Of a DNA stretch of 64,000 nt, positions 56,778-64,000 are shown one piece after another. A model generated the notes under the pieces. It worked only from the letters and a program-made list of their open reading frames with translations. It searched no databases and was not told the origin of the DNA. Position 1 is the stretch's first letter. Every line of letters begins with the position of its first letter. Origin of the DNA: Pseudomonas saponiphila (lineage in GTDB: Bacteria > Pseudomonadota > Gammaproteobacteria > Pseudomonadales > Pseudomonadaceae); NCBI RefSeq assembly GCF_900105185.1, contig NZ_FNTJ01000001.1:2562501-2626500 (forward strand). Direction: 5' to 3'. The translations under genes and the position numbers were made by a program.

Positions 56778-57083
56778 GCGGGCCCCCTGGGGAAGGCAAG
56801 ACGCTCGCAGGTTCGGCGGCTGATGAACAGCCGGTGAATACGCTGAGCAAGTTTGTTGCAAGTTGATGTTTGTTACAGGGGAGCTTGTTCATCCAGGCCA
56901 TGTCGCTTGGTTGTGCCATTGCCATTGATTGAACTGTCCATTTGCAAGTTGCACTGCATCTTTCAAGTTTGAAAGAGCAGAACCTTGATTGATTGTTTTT
57001 ATAAGTGGTTATAGGCCAGTGGTCGGCCGGTGCCTGTTCGTAACCTGCTGTTCATTATGTTTATCTCTTGGGAGTGAGTGATC
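56778..57083 (+). promoter_or_regulatory. AT-rich control region of the biosynthetic operon
   Basis: 306 bp with lower G+C than the flanks. TTGCAAGTTG occurs at 56856-56865 and 56942-56951 (86 bp apart). A perfect palindrome CTTTCAA-GT-TTGAAAG lies at 56960-56975. A weak promoter (TTGATT at 56985, TTATAG near 57009, 18-bp spacer) follows, then GGGAG before the AlkP start. These look like operator and promoter sites for the downstream genes; the regulator is not in the window. Confidence 0.55.
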
Positions 57084-58583
57084 ATGGAAGATCAAAAGTT
57101 GAAGTTGCTGGTCTTCGGTGTCGATGGCGCCTCCCATGCCGTGCTCCAGCAATTGATGGCGCGGGGCCTGTTGCCCAACTTCAGCGCGCTGCGTCGGCGC
57201 GCCGCCCACGGGGTGTTGCAATCGACCTTTCCACCCCATACCGCACCGGGCTGGGCCTCCATGTTTACCGGGGTTTCCCCGGGTGAGCACGGGATCTACC
57301 AGTTCTGGTCGACCCACAGCGCCGACTATCGTTTCCGCGCCATGAATGCCGCCGATTACGGGCGCGAACCCTGCTGGCTGACCTTGCAGCGCCATGGCCT
57401 GAAAGTCGGCGCTTATAACATTCCCATGACTCACCCGCCGGCCGACTTGCAGGGCGGCTACATGATCAGCTGGCCCCTGGCCAAGACTTTGAGATATACC
57501 GCTCCCGGCAACTTGATGCATGAACTGATGCAGGCGGGGCTGCACTATCATTCCGATCTGGTCACCATGTATCGCGGCCAGGAAGATTATTGCGAACAGG
57601 CGCGAAAGTTTATCGATGGTCGCGCCGAAACTTGCTGTTTTCTGCAAAAGAACCGGCCGGTCGATGCACTCTTCGTGGTCTTTACCGAAGTCGACCGGGT
57701 CAGTCATTACTATTGGGGCGATGCCCAGGCCCCCAGCGCGGCGGTGGAACAGTGCTACGTCGACATCGACCGGGCGCTGGGCACCTTGCTGACCCTGACC
57801 GACGACCAGACCCTGGTGGTGGTGGCTTCCGATCACGGCTTCGGCCTGTGCGAGGCCGACTTCAGCGTGCACGAATTCCTCCAGCAGCATGGCCTGCTGG
57901 CCACCCGTTTCGAACGACAGCAGGACGGCGCCGAGACGGCGCACGACGATCCGGGCGCGCGCTCCTGGTTCGACGACCCCGCCAGCTACCGGCGGCTGAT
58001 CGACTGGTCGCGCACCGACTTCTACATGCCCACTCCCGGCTGCTTCGGCCTTAACGCCAACCGGGTGGGGCGCGAGGCCCAGGGCCGCCTGACCGACGAG
58101 CAGTTGCCGGCCGCCGAAGAGCGCCTCAAGCGCGCCCTGGCCCAGGTGCTCGACGATCAGGGCCAGCCCTGGTTCAGGCTGGTCCGCGCCGACCAGGTCT
58201 ATGCCGGTGCGCGGCTGACGGATGCCCCGGACTACCTGCTGATCCCCAGGGACTTCAGCGTCATGCCGACCCCGAGCCTCACCGGGCAGGTCTGGAGCAC
58301 GCCGACCCAGCGCGGGGTGCATCGCCCCGACGGCATCGTCTTCATCCGCGGTTCGAACTTTGCGCAAGACGCCGCGCTGCAAGCGCGGATCGAAGACATC
58401 TACCCGACGATCCTCGCCCACCTGGGGCTGCCGGTGCCGGAAGGGCTCGAAGGCCACTGGCTGCTGGAACCGCCCCAGGAGCCCCGGCGCGAGCCCGGGC
58501 GCAAAGGCAGCGGCGGGCCCCGCATGAGTGAAGAAGAGCAGCGCTTCATGGACAGCCAATTACAGCAAATTGGGTACTTTTAA
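57084..58583 (+). CDS. Alkaline-phosphatase-superfamily phosphohydrolase/phosphodiesterase
   Basis: 499-aa type I phosphodiesterase/nucleotide pyrophosphatase-like enzyme. The metal-site Asp14 is in VFGVDGASH and the nucleophile is probably Thr53 in FPPHTAPGWASM. Further metal residues are in FTEVDRVSHYYWGD and VVASDHGFGL. The C-terminal His is probably in GVHRPDGI. ATG 57084 fits GGGAG at 9 bp; GTG 57078 is an alternative. First gene of a tight operon; the next gene overlaps by 1 bp (TAATG). Cytoplasmic (no signal). In this context it could hydrolyse a phosphate ester or nucleotide-linked intermediate, or a phosphonate; inference only. Confidence 0.88.
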   Translation: MEDQKLKLLVFGVDGASHAVLQQLMARGLLPNFSALRRRAAHGVLQSTFPPHTAPGWASMFTGVSPGEHGIYQFWSTHSADYRFRAMNAADYGREPCWLTLQRHGLKVGAYNIPMTHPPADLQGGYMISWPLAKTLRYTAPGNLMHELMQAGLHYHSDLVTMYRGQEDYCEQARKFIDGRAETCCFLQKNRPVDALFVVFTEVDRVSHYYWGDAQAPSAAVEQCYVDIDRALGTLLTLTDDQTLVVVASDHGFGLCEADFSVHEFLQQHGLLATRFERQQDGAETAHDDPGARSWFDDPASYRRLIDWSRTDFYMPTPGCFGLNANRVGREAQGRLTDEQLPAAEERLKRALAQVLDDQGQPWFRLVRADQVYAGARLTDAPDYLLIPRDFSVMPTPSLTGQVWSTPTQRGVHRPDGIVFIRGSNFAQDAALQARIEDIYPTILAHLGLPVPEGLEGHWLLEPPQEPRREPGRKGSGGPRMSEEEQRFMDSQLQQIGYF

Positions 58584-60397
58584 TGGAAACCGTGCCGTTC
58601 ACCAACGCCGCCGAAGGGCTGATTCCCCTGACCAATCTGGCCGAGTCGTTTGACGCGCCAGCGGCCAATCCACTGCATTCCAGTGTCGACTTCCGCAAGC
58701 CGCAGCCCATGCGGGTGTGCTTCCCGGTGCTGCTCGACGGCGACCTGGTGATGAGCTCCGAGCACCTGGGCGTCAGTTACCTGGTGTCGATCCTGCGGGA
58801 CCTGGGGGCCGAGTGCCTGGTGGTCGAGGTCAAGTCGATCCAGCACGGCGACGAGATCGCCATCGCCGAGGTGGTGGCTTTCAAGCCCGACCTGATCGGG
58901 TTCTCCCTGACCACGGTCACCGTCAGCCACGCCACCGCGTTCGGTGCGGCGTTGCGTGCGGCGCTGGAGCCGCGGGTGGCCTTTCTGGCCGGCGGTCCGC
59001 TGGCCACCTTCCTCGGCTCCAAGCTGTTGAGCAACCCCAACTGGAGCTTCCTCGACGCCCTGGTGCGGGGCGAGGGCGATGTGCCGCTGGTGCGCTACGT
59101 GGAAGCCTTCTGGGATCACGGCGACTACGCCTCGGTGCCTAGCCTGAGCTGGCGCGAGGAGGGCGGGTTCGTCATCGACAACCCCATCGGCAAACCGCTG
59201 CCGGAACTGGACATGCTGCCCGAACCGGCCCGGGATCAGTTCGAACTCAACCATGGCAAGCTGCCTTACCTGCGCCTGGCCACCACCCGCGGCTGCACCG
59301 CTCGCTGCACCTTCTGCAACGCCCCCCACGCCGGCAACAAGATCAACCCCGGCAAGCTGTGGCGGGCCAGGACCCCGGACAACATCGTCGATGAAATCGA
59401 GCGCCTGTATCACAAGTACAACTTCAACACCTTCGACTTCGTCGACTCCACCTTCGAAGACCCGGGTGGCGCGCCGTTCGCCAAGCAGCGCATCGCCGAC
59501 ATTGCCCAGGGCGTACTCGATCGCGGCCTGAAGATTTATTACAACTGCTGCATGCAGGCCAAGAACTGGCACGCCGAGGACCAGCCGCTGCTGGACCTGC
59601 TGTACCGCTCGGGCCTGGAAAAGGTGCTGATCGGCATCGAGTCGGGTTCGCAGATCGGCCTGGACCGCTGGAAGAAGAAATCCACGGTCGAGGACAACAA
59701 GCGCGCCATCGAACTGGTGCGCGGCGCCGGCATCTACGTGGCCTTCGGCTTCATCGCCTACCACCCCTGGTCGACCTTCCAGGAGATCCGCGACAACAAC
59801 CTCTTCCTGCGCCAGTACATGGGCTACAACCTGCGCCGCTACACCGTGCGCCTGGAGCTCTATCCCGGTGCCGAAGCCGTGGAAACCCTGCGCGCCGAAG
59901 GCAAGCTGCATGACGACTTCGACGTCTCGCTCAACGCCCTGAGCTACGACTTCGAAGACCCGCGGGTGCGCCAGCTGTCGTCCATCAGCGCCTTGCTCTA
60001 CGGCGAGAGGTACGCCTCGGAAATGGTCATCGAAAAGGAACCGGCGGTGTTCGAATTCGAGACATACGACATCGTCATGCACACCTTCATGTCGCGCCTG
60101 CGCCGGGCGGTGCTGGATGACCCCCGGGGCCTGGCGATCCTCCAGGCGGGGGAGGCCAAGGCCGCCGACCTGCGCCGGCAGATGAGCGACTTCAACTACG
60201 AGCTGATTTCCCAGATGACCGACCTGGCCGAAGAGGGAACCCTCACCGAGGCCTATGCCCACGAACGGCGGCCCCAGGTCGAGCAGTTCTACCGGGGCAA
60301 GCTCGGCGAGCTGCGCCAGGTGCAGTTGGGCATCAGCATGCAGCTGCACCGCGCGGGCCTGAGTCTGCGCGACATCCAGTTCAGCAAGGAGTCCTGA
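58583..60397 (+). CDS. B12-binding radical SAM enzyme
   Basis: 604-aa radical SAM protein. The N-terminal half is a cobalamin-binding-like Rossmann domain (about 45-190, VSYLVSILRDLGAECLVVEV and FLAGGPLATFLGS). The 4Fe-4S cluster ligands are Cys238, Cys242 and Cys245 in TRGCTARCTFCNAPH. The rest of the core follows (FVDSTFEDPGG, EKVLIGIESGSQIGLDRWKK). The DxHxxG cobalamin-ligand motif is not obvious, so B12 may bind base-off without a His ligand or not at all. Such enzymes methylate, cyclise or rearrange unreactive carbons. Start ATG overlaps the AlkP stop. Confidence 0.88.
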   Translation: METVPFTNAAEGLIPLTNLAESFDAPAANPLHSSVDFRKPQPMRVCFPVLLDGDLVMSSEHLGVSYLVSILRDLGAECLVVEVKSIQHGDEIAIAEVVAFKPDLIGFSLTTVTVSHATAFGAALRAALEPRVAFLAGGPLATFLGSKLLSNPNWSFLDALVRGEGDVPLVRYVEAFWDHGDYASVPSLSWREEGGFVIDNPIGKPLPELDMLPEPARDQFELNHGKLPYLRLATTRGCTARCTFCNAPHAGNKINPGKLWRARTPDNIVDEIERLYHKYNFNTFDFVDSTFEDPGGAPFAKQRIADIAQGVLDRGLKIYYNCCMQAKNWHAEDQPLLDLLYRSGLEKVLIGIESGSQIGLDRWKKKSTVEDNKRAIELVRGAGIYVAFGFIAYHPWSTFQEIRDNNLFLRQYMGYNLRRYTVRLELYPGAEAVETLRAEGKLHDDFDVSLNALSYDFEDPRVRQLSSISALLYGERYASEMVIEKEPAVFEFETYDIVMHTFMSRLRRAVLDDPRGLAILQAGEAKAADLRRQMSDFNYELISQMTDLAEEGTLTEAYAHERRPQVEQFYRGKLGELRQVQLGISMQLHRAGLSLRDIQFSKES

Positions 60398-60400
60398 GCC

Positions 60401-61528
60401 ATGAGCAAAGCCGAACCGGTGAACTTCCTCGGCCACAGCCGCTTGCTGGGCAACGACCTGGTGATCAACGAGGACTCCTGCAACCTGGGCTGCACCTACT
60501 GCCTGACCGGGCAGAGCAACATGAAGTCGTCCCACGAGGGCAAGTTGATCTTCCAACCGCCGGTGCATGACGTCTACAGCGAAGACAGCGAGCTGGGCCA
60601 GCGCCTGCAGACCATCGTCGAACGGGTCAACCGCACCTTCAGGCCACCGCTGCTGAAACTCACCGGCGGCGAGATCTTCATCATCAAGGGCATCATGAGC
60701 TTCATCGAGCGCATGGCGCCGCTGCACGAGGTGCTGATCGTCCAGACCAACGGCCTGCCGCTGACCCGGGACAAAGTGCGGCGCCTGGCCGAGCTGGGCA
60801 ATGTCGTGGTGCAGATTTCCCTGGACAGCAGCCACTATGAGGGCAACAGCTACCGGGTCCTGTCGCCGCGCATCCACGAGATGATCATGGAGCGCATCGC
60901 CATGGTCCTGGAGGCCGGCCTGCCGCTGGAAATCTACGGCGTGCTGAATGATCGCAGCGCGCCTTACCTGCGGGAGTTCGTCGAATGGTGCGCCCAGTTC
61001 GAAGACAACCCGCCGCAGCTGTTTCCCTTCCCCGTGCGCGGCCCGGACAGCGACAGCTTCAAGGTCCGGCCCGAGCAGTATCCGCTGATCGATGAGCTGT
61101 TCGAGCTGCGCGAGCGCTACCCGCAGATCCTGCCGCCCAAGGCCTACCTGGACCGCCTCAGTTCCTTCTATCACCAGGGCCGGCGCACCTGGCGCTGCCA
61201 CCTGCCGCGGCTGGTGCTGTCGACCTTCAGCGACGGCGTGGCCACGCCGTGCCCGAACATCTGGTTCCACAACATGGGCAACCTGCTGGAGGACGACTGG
61301 AACAAGGCCCTGGCCCCGGTCAACCGTTCACCTTTCTATCAATTGCTGCTGGCCGAGCGGCCGCGCCTGGATGCCTGCAAGGGCTGCTTCACCCCCTGGG
61401 ACACCCTGAGCCTGTACTTCGAGGACGCCATCAGCCTCGACGAACTGTGCCGCGCGCCGTCCTACGCTCCGGCAGCGGTCAGGAGCCTGCTTGAACACGC
61501 CAAGGAGGCCTATCGCCATGGTGCATGA
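60401..61528 (+). CDS. Radical SAM enzyme with C-terminal Cys-rich region
   Basis: 375-aa radical SAM protein: cluster motif CNLGCTYCL (Cys27, 31, 34), then KLTGGEIFI in place of the usual GGE motif context, and IVQTNGLPL and VQISLDSS core strands. The C-terminal part carries several cysteines (WRCHLPRLVLSTFSDGV, TPCPNIWF, CKGCFTP) that fit a SPASM/twitch-type auxiliary cluster. It starts 3 bp after the preceding stop and overlaps the next gene by 11 bp, so it is co-translated. Together with the B12-type enzyme it gives the cluster two radical steps. Confidence 0.88.
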   Translation: MSKAEPVNFLGHSRLLGNDLVINEDSCNLGCTYCLTGQSNMKSSHEGKLIFQPPVHDVYSEDSELGQRLQTIVERVNRTFRPPLLKLTGGEIFIIKGIMSFIERMAPLHEVLIVQTNGLPLTRDKVRRLAELGNVVVQISLDSSHYEGNSYRVLSPRIHEMIMERIAMVLEAGLPLEIYGVLNDRSAPYLREFVEWCAQFEDNPPQLFPFPVRGPDSDSFKVRPEQYPLIDELFELRERYPQILPPKAYLDRLSSFYHQGRRTWRCHLPRLVLSTFSDGVATPCPNIWFHNMGNLLEDDWNKALAPVNRSPFYQLLLAERPRLDACKGCFTPWDTLSLYFEDAISLDELCRAPSYAPAAVRSLLEHAKEAYRHGA

Positions 61529-63749
61529 GTGGCCTGACGACGAGCGCTGGTTCAACGAAGTGACCGCCGGCCCGGTGCTGGCCGCCTTGCCTGTCGCCGT
61601 GCGCGAGCGCTGGGCAGAGCCGCTGGCGGCGCTGGCCGCCGCTGGCCCGCAGCGCCTGCTGCTGGTGTTCGACAGTTCCCTGGAGCATGTCGCTCTGCTG
61701 CTGATGCTGCTGCAGCACGGCCTGTCGCCGCTGCTGGTGGCCAGCGATGCCCGGCCCGGGGAATTGCAGCGCTACGCGGCCCAGGCCGCCATCAGCCACT
61801 GCCTGGCGCTGGACCAGGGGCAATTGCAGGTGACCCGCCTGGAGCCGGGCAGCGGCGAGGCGGCGCCGCTGCCGCAGCGGCGTGGCCTGTATCTGCTGAC
61901 CTCGGGCACCACCGGCGAGCCGTCGCTGATCTTTCGCGATCTGCAAAGCTGGCGTGACGAAGGCCTGCGTTACTGCCGCCTGCTGCAACTGGCCCCCGAG
62001 GACCGGGTGCTGTTCATCGCTCCGGTGTATCACGCCTATGCCCTGGGCTGGTTATGGGGCGCGCTGCTGGCCGGGAGCCAGGTGCGGGTCTGCAAGCCCA
62101 CGGAGCTGGGGGCCGGGTTGCGGGCGTTGCGCCACTGGGCCAGCCATGCCGTGGTGACGCCACTGCTGGCCGGTCTGCTGGCCCAGCGCGGCGGACCGGG
62201 AACCCGTCCCGAAGGGCTCAAGGGGGTGATGTCCGGCGCCGGCCCGGTGGACGGCCAGCTCGACCAGCAGTTCCAGCAGGCCTTCGGCATCGGCCTGTCG
62301 CGCAACTATGGCAGCACCGAAAGCGGTGCGGTGTTTGCCGGCGTCGCGCCGTTGCCGCCGCTGTCCATCGGCTTTCCCATGCCGGGGATCGAGGTGCTGC
62401 AGCCGGGCGCGCCGGGCCTGCCCTTCGCCCTCAAGGTGCGACTCGAAGACGGGCGCCTCTACGACACCGGCGACATCGCCGAACAGAGCGCCGCCGGCTA
62501 CAGCATCGTCGGCCGCGAAAGCACGGCGATCCGCCGTGGCGAGCGCTGGATCTCGCCGTTCGAGATCGAGTCGGTGCTGGGCAGCCACCCGGATGTGCAG
62601 GATTGCGCGGTGCGTGCGGTCAAGTCGGCCCAGGCGGGCAACGACCATGTCTTTGCCTTCGTGGTCTGGAACCCGCAACGCCCGTGGGACCCGCGCCTGC
62701 TGCGCGAGCATTGCCAGGCCCACCTGGCGCCGGCCAAGGTTCCCGACCGTTTCGAGCGCACGCCGCTGATCGCCCGCAGCGGCAACGGCAAGCCGCTGCT
62801 CAGCCGGCGCTATCGTCCGGCGAACAATCAGGTGCTGCTGGAGGCCGCCCATGCCTACAAGCGTTCGCAGTTGCTGCTGGCGCTATGGGAGAGCGGGGCC
62901 TTGCAGCTCAGTGCCCAGGGCCTGAGCGTCGATCAGATCGCCCAGCGCACCGGCCTGCATGCCCACACCCTGGCGGTGGCCTTCGACACGGCCCAGGCCA
63001 ACGGCCTGCTGCACGAGGCCGCGGAGGCCGAGACGCCGCAGGACCTGGAGGACCTGGCCGCGGTGCTGGACCTGGAGTCCTTCAACAGCCGCCACTGGAA
63101 CCGCCTGGACGCGTTGCTGGCGGTGCTGCACGACGGCCTGGACCGGCGCGCCTTCGAACAGACCCCCAAGCACCCGCAACTGCAGCGCCGTTACCAGCGC
63201 GCGGTGGCCGGGGCGGACAAGCAACTGGCAGCCCAACTGACCTGGCGCAAGGCCCTGCACAAGGCCCCCAGGGCCATCGCCCTGCTGGACATCTGCGCCA
63301 CCGGCGCGGTGTACACCCAGGCTTTGCTGGGCCGTCGGCGCCTGGATTGCCGGGCCAGTCGGATCGTGCAGCTGGGCGGGCTCAACCCGCCGGCGGCGGA
63401 TATTCCGGTGCACAGCCACGAGGACCTGGCGCAGCTGGACGCGCGCGGGTTCGACGTGATCGTGCTCGACAACACCCTGCATCAGCCCGGGGTGGCCCAG
63501 GCCCTGCCGGCCTTGCTTGAACGCCTGGGGCCCGATGGCCAGCTGATCATCGACGAGATCTTTTTCAACGACACGGCTTCGGCGGCCGTCGGTGTGGACT
63601 GGCTGACCCATGGTGGCTGCCAGTACCCGCGGCAGGCCGAAGTGGTGACGGCGCTGGCGCGCCATGGATTCGTCGCCGAGCCAGTCTGGCGCCGCGAATC
63701 GACGATTTACCAATGCACGATGTTATTCACCAGGAGTTTAGAAAAATGA
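61518..63749 (+). CDS. Adenylation enzyme fused to winged-helix/methyltransferase-like domain
   Basis: 743-aa two-part protein. Residues 1-435 form an AMP-binding acyl/amino-acid-activating domain: YLLTSGTTGEPS (A3, near 125-136, lacking the usual PKG lysine), NYGSTESGAVF (A5), YDTGDIAE (A7), GRESTAIRRGERWISPFEIE (A8), and the catalytic Lys of RSGNGKPLLS (A10, near 425). Residues about 447-500 read as a winged helix (SVDQIAQRTGLHAHTLAVAF). The last about 225 residues resemble O-methyltransferases (VIVLDNTLHQPGVAQALPAL, LIIDEIFF) but lack a clear GxGxG SAM loop. It should load an acid onto the carrier protein encoded next. Start ATG 61518 has AAGGAGG. Confidence 0.85.
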   Translation: MVHEWPDDERWFNEVTAGPVLAALPVAVRERWAEPLAALAAAGPQRLLLVFDSSLEHVALLLMLLQHGLSPLLVASDARPGELQRYAAQAAISHCLALDQGQLQVTRLEPGSGEAAPLPQRRGLYLLTSGTTGEPSLIFRDLQSWRDEGLRYCRLLQLAPEDRVLFIAPVYHAYALGWLWGALLAGSQVRVCKPTELGAGLRALRHWASHAVVTPLLAGLLAQRGGPGTRPEGLKGVMSGAGPVDGQLDQQFQQAFGIGLSRNYGSTESGAVFAGVAPLPPLSIGFPMPGIEVLQPGAPGLPFALKVRLEDGRLYDTGDIAEQSAAGYSIVGRESTAIRRGERWISPFEIESVLGSHPDVQDCAVRAVKSAQAGNDHVFAFVVWNPQRPWDPRLLREHCQAHLAPAKVPDRFERTPLIARSGNGKPLLSRRYRPANNQVLLEAAHAYKRSQLLLALWESGALQLSAQGLSVDQIAQRTGLHAHTLAVAFDTAQANGLLHEAAEAETPQDLEDLAAVLDLESFNSRHWNRLDALLAVLHDGLDRRAFEQTPKHPQLQRRYQRAVAGADKQLAAQLTWRKALHKAPRAIALLDICATGAVYTQALLGRRRLDCRASRIVQLGGLNPPAADIPVHSHEDLAQLDARGFDVIVLDNTLHQPGVAQALPALLERLGPDGQLIIDEIFFNDTASAAVGVDWLTHGGCQYPRQAEVVTALARHGFVAEPVWRRESTIYQCTMLFTRSLEK

Positions 63750-64000
63750 CCGACACCGACCGCTTGATCAAAGTGTTCTCCAGCACCGTGGGCCGTGAAC
63801 TGAACCGGGAAGACCTCTCGGGAGGGGACCTGATCGGCAGCCTCGGGCTGAACTCGATCGACGCCCTGCAACTGCTGATCCAGGTGGAAACCGAATTTGG
63901 CTTCTCCATCGAGGACAACGAGCTGTCCATCGAACTGGTCAATTCCCTGGAGCGCCTGGAGGCCTTCGTCGCCGACAAGACCCAGGCCCGGGTGGGCTGA
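63746..64000 (+). CDS. Acyl carrier protein
   Basis: 84-aa carrier protein with the phosphopantetheine Ser37 in GLNSIDALQLL and helix I RLIKVFSSTVGREL. Start ATG 63746 overlaps the stop of the adenylation gene (ATGA) and has AGGAG. Its stop is the last codon of the window. Directly behind an activating enzyme, it is the probable carrier for the cluster's substrate. More genes of the cluster may follow beyond the window. Confidence 0.92.
   Translation: MTDTDRLIKVFSSTVGRELNREDLSGGDLIGSLGLNSIDALQLLIQVETEFGFSIEDNELSIELVNSLERLEAFVADKTQARVG

Noticed and set aside
58580..61270. 896-codon minus-strand open frame over the radical SAM genes
   Set aside because: Antisense shadow of two genes with intact catalytic motifs; composition is typical of reversed GC-rich codons.

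Overview
The window is a chromosomal segment of a Pseudomonas of the P. fluorescens complex. Evidence for this is the high G+C content, the gacA-uvrC-pgsA-tRNA-Gly block (48.6-51.8 kb), the many REP/REPIN palindromes (GTAGGAGCCGGCTTGCCGGCG type), and the gene repertoire. All protein calls rest on motif recognition without database searches.

Layout. 0-11.6 kb: the 3' part of a serine beta-lactamase-like hydrolase; a tripartite RND efflux operon (outer-membrane lipoprotein, adaptor, permease); an orphan PTS IIA (PtsN-like) protein; an MFS drug exporter divergent from a LysR regulator; a VOC protein. 11.6-16.1 kb: a TerC-CBS membrane protein gene preceded by a leader region and cut in two by a complete IS21-family element (12362-15002, 7-bp target duplication, periodic terminal binding sites). 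16.3-25.5 kb: an orphan UDP-GlcNAc 2-epimerase, three paralogous secreted lipoproteins with a DJ-1/PfpI gene between them, an RtcB-like RNA ligase, a highly structured non-coding stretch, a HicAB toxin-antitoxin pair and a small DUF3077-like protein. 25.7-29.8 kb: a RidA / IclR / PLP-dependent D-amino-acid deaminase-like / PfkB kinase unit with a probable IclR operator and a 4-copy 106-bp REPIN array. 29.9-39.1 kb: a parvulin, a hybrid histidine kinase, and a ketone-body module (acetoacetyl-CoA synthetase, 3-hydroxybutyrate dehydrogenase, GntP permease) with a sigma-54 promoter and a neighbouring sigma-54 activator. 39.3-48.4 kb: a yejABEF peptide ABC transporter, a second parvulin, and a DAHP synthase behind an aromatic-rich leader peptide and terminator (an attenuator), then a nitrilase and a GNAT enzyme. 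48.5-51.8 kb: gacA, uvrC, pgsA, tRNA-Gly(GCC).

51.9-64.0 kb is accessory and holds the most unusual content: a sirtuin, a LodA/LodB-type quinoprotein oxidase pair, a SpeD-like pyruvoyl decarboxylase, and then a tightly overlapping operon: AlkP-superfamily phosphohydrolase, B12-binding radical SAM enzyme, second radical SAM enzyme with extra C-terminal cysteines, adenylation enzyme fused to a winged-helix/methyltransferase-like domain, and an acyl carrier protein. The operon runs to the edge of the window. It looks like an orphan biosynthetic gene cluster in which an acid is activated and loaded on the carrier protein and tailored by radical chemistry. I do not recognise it as any described pathway.
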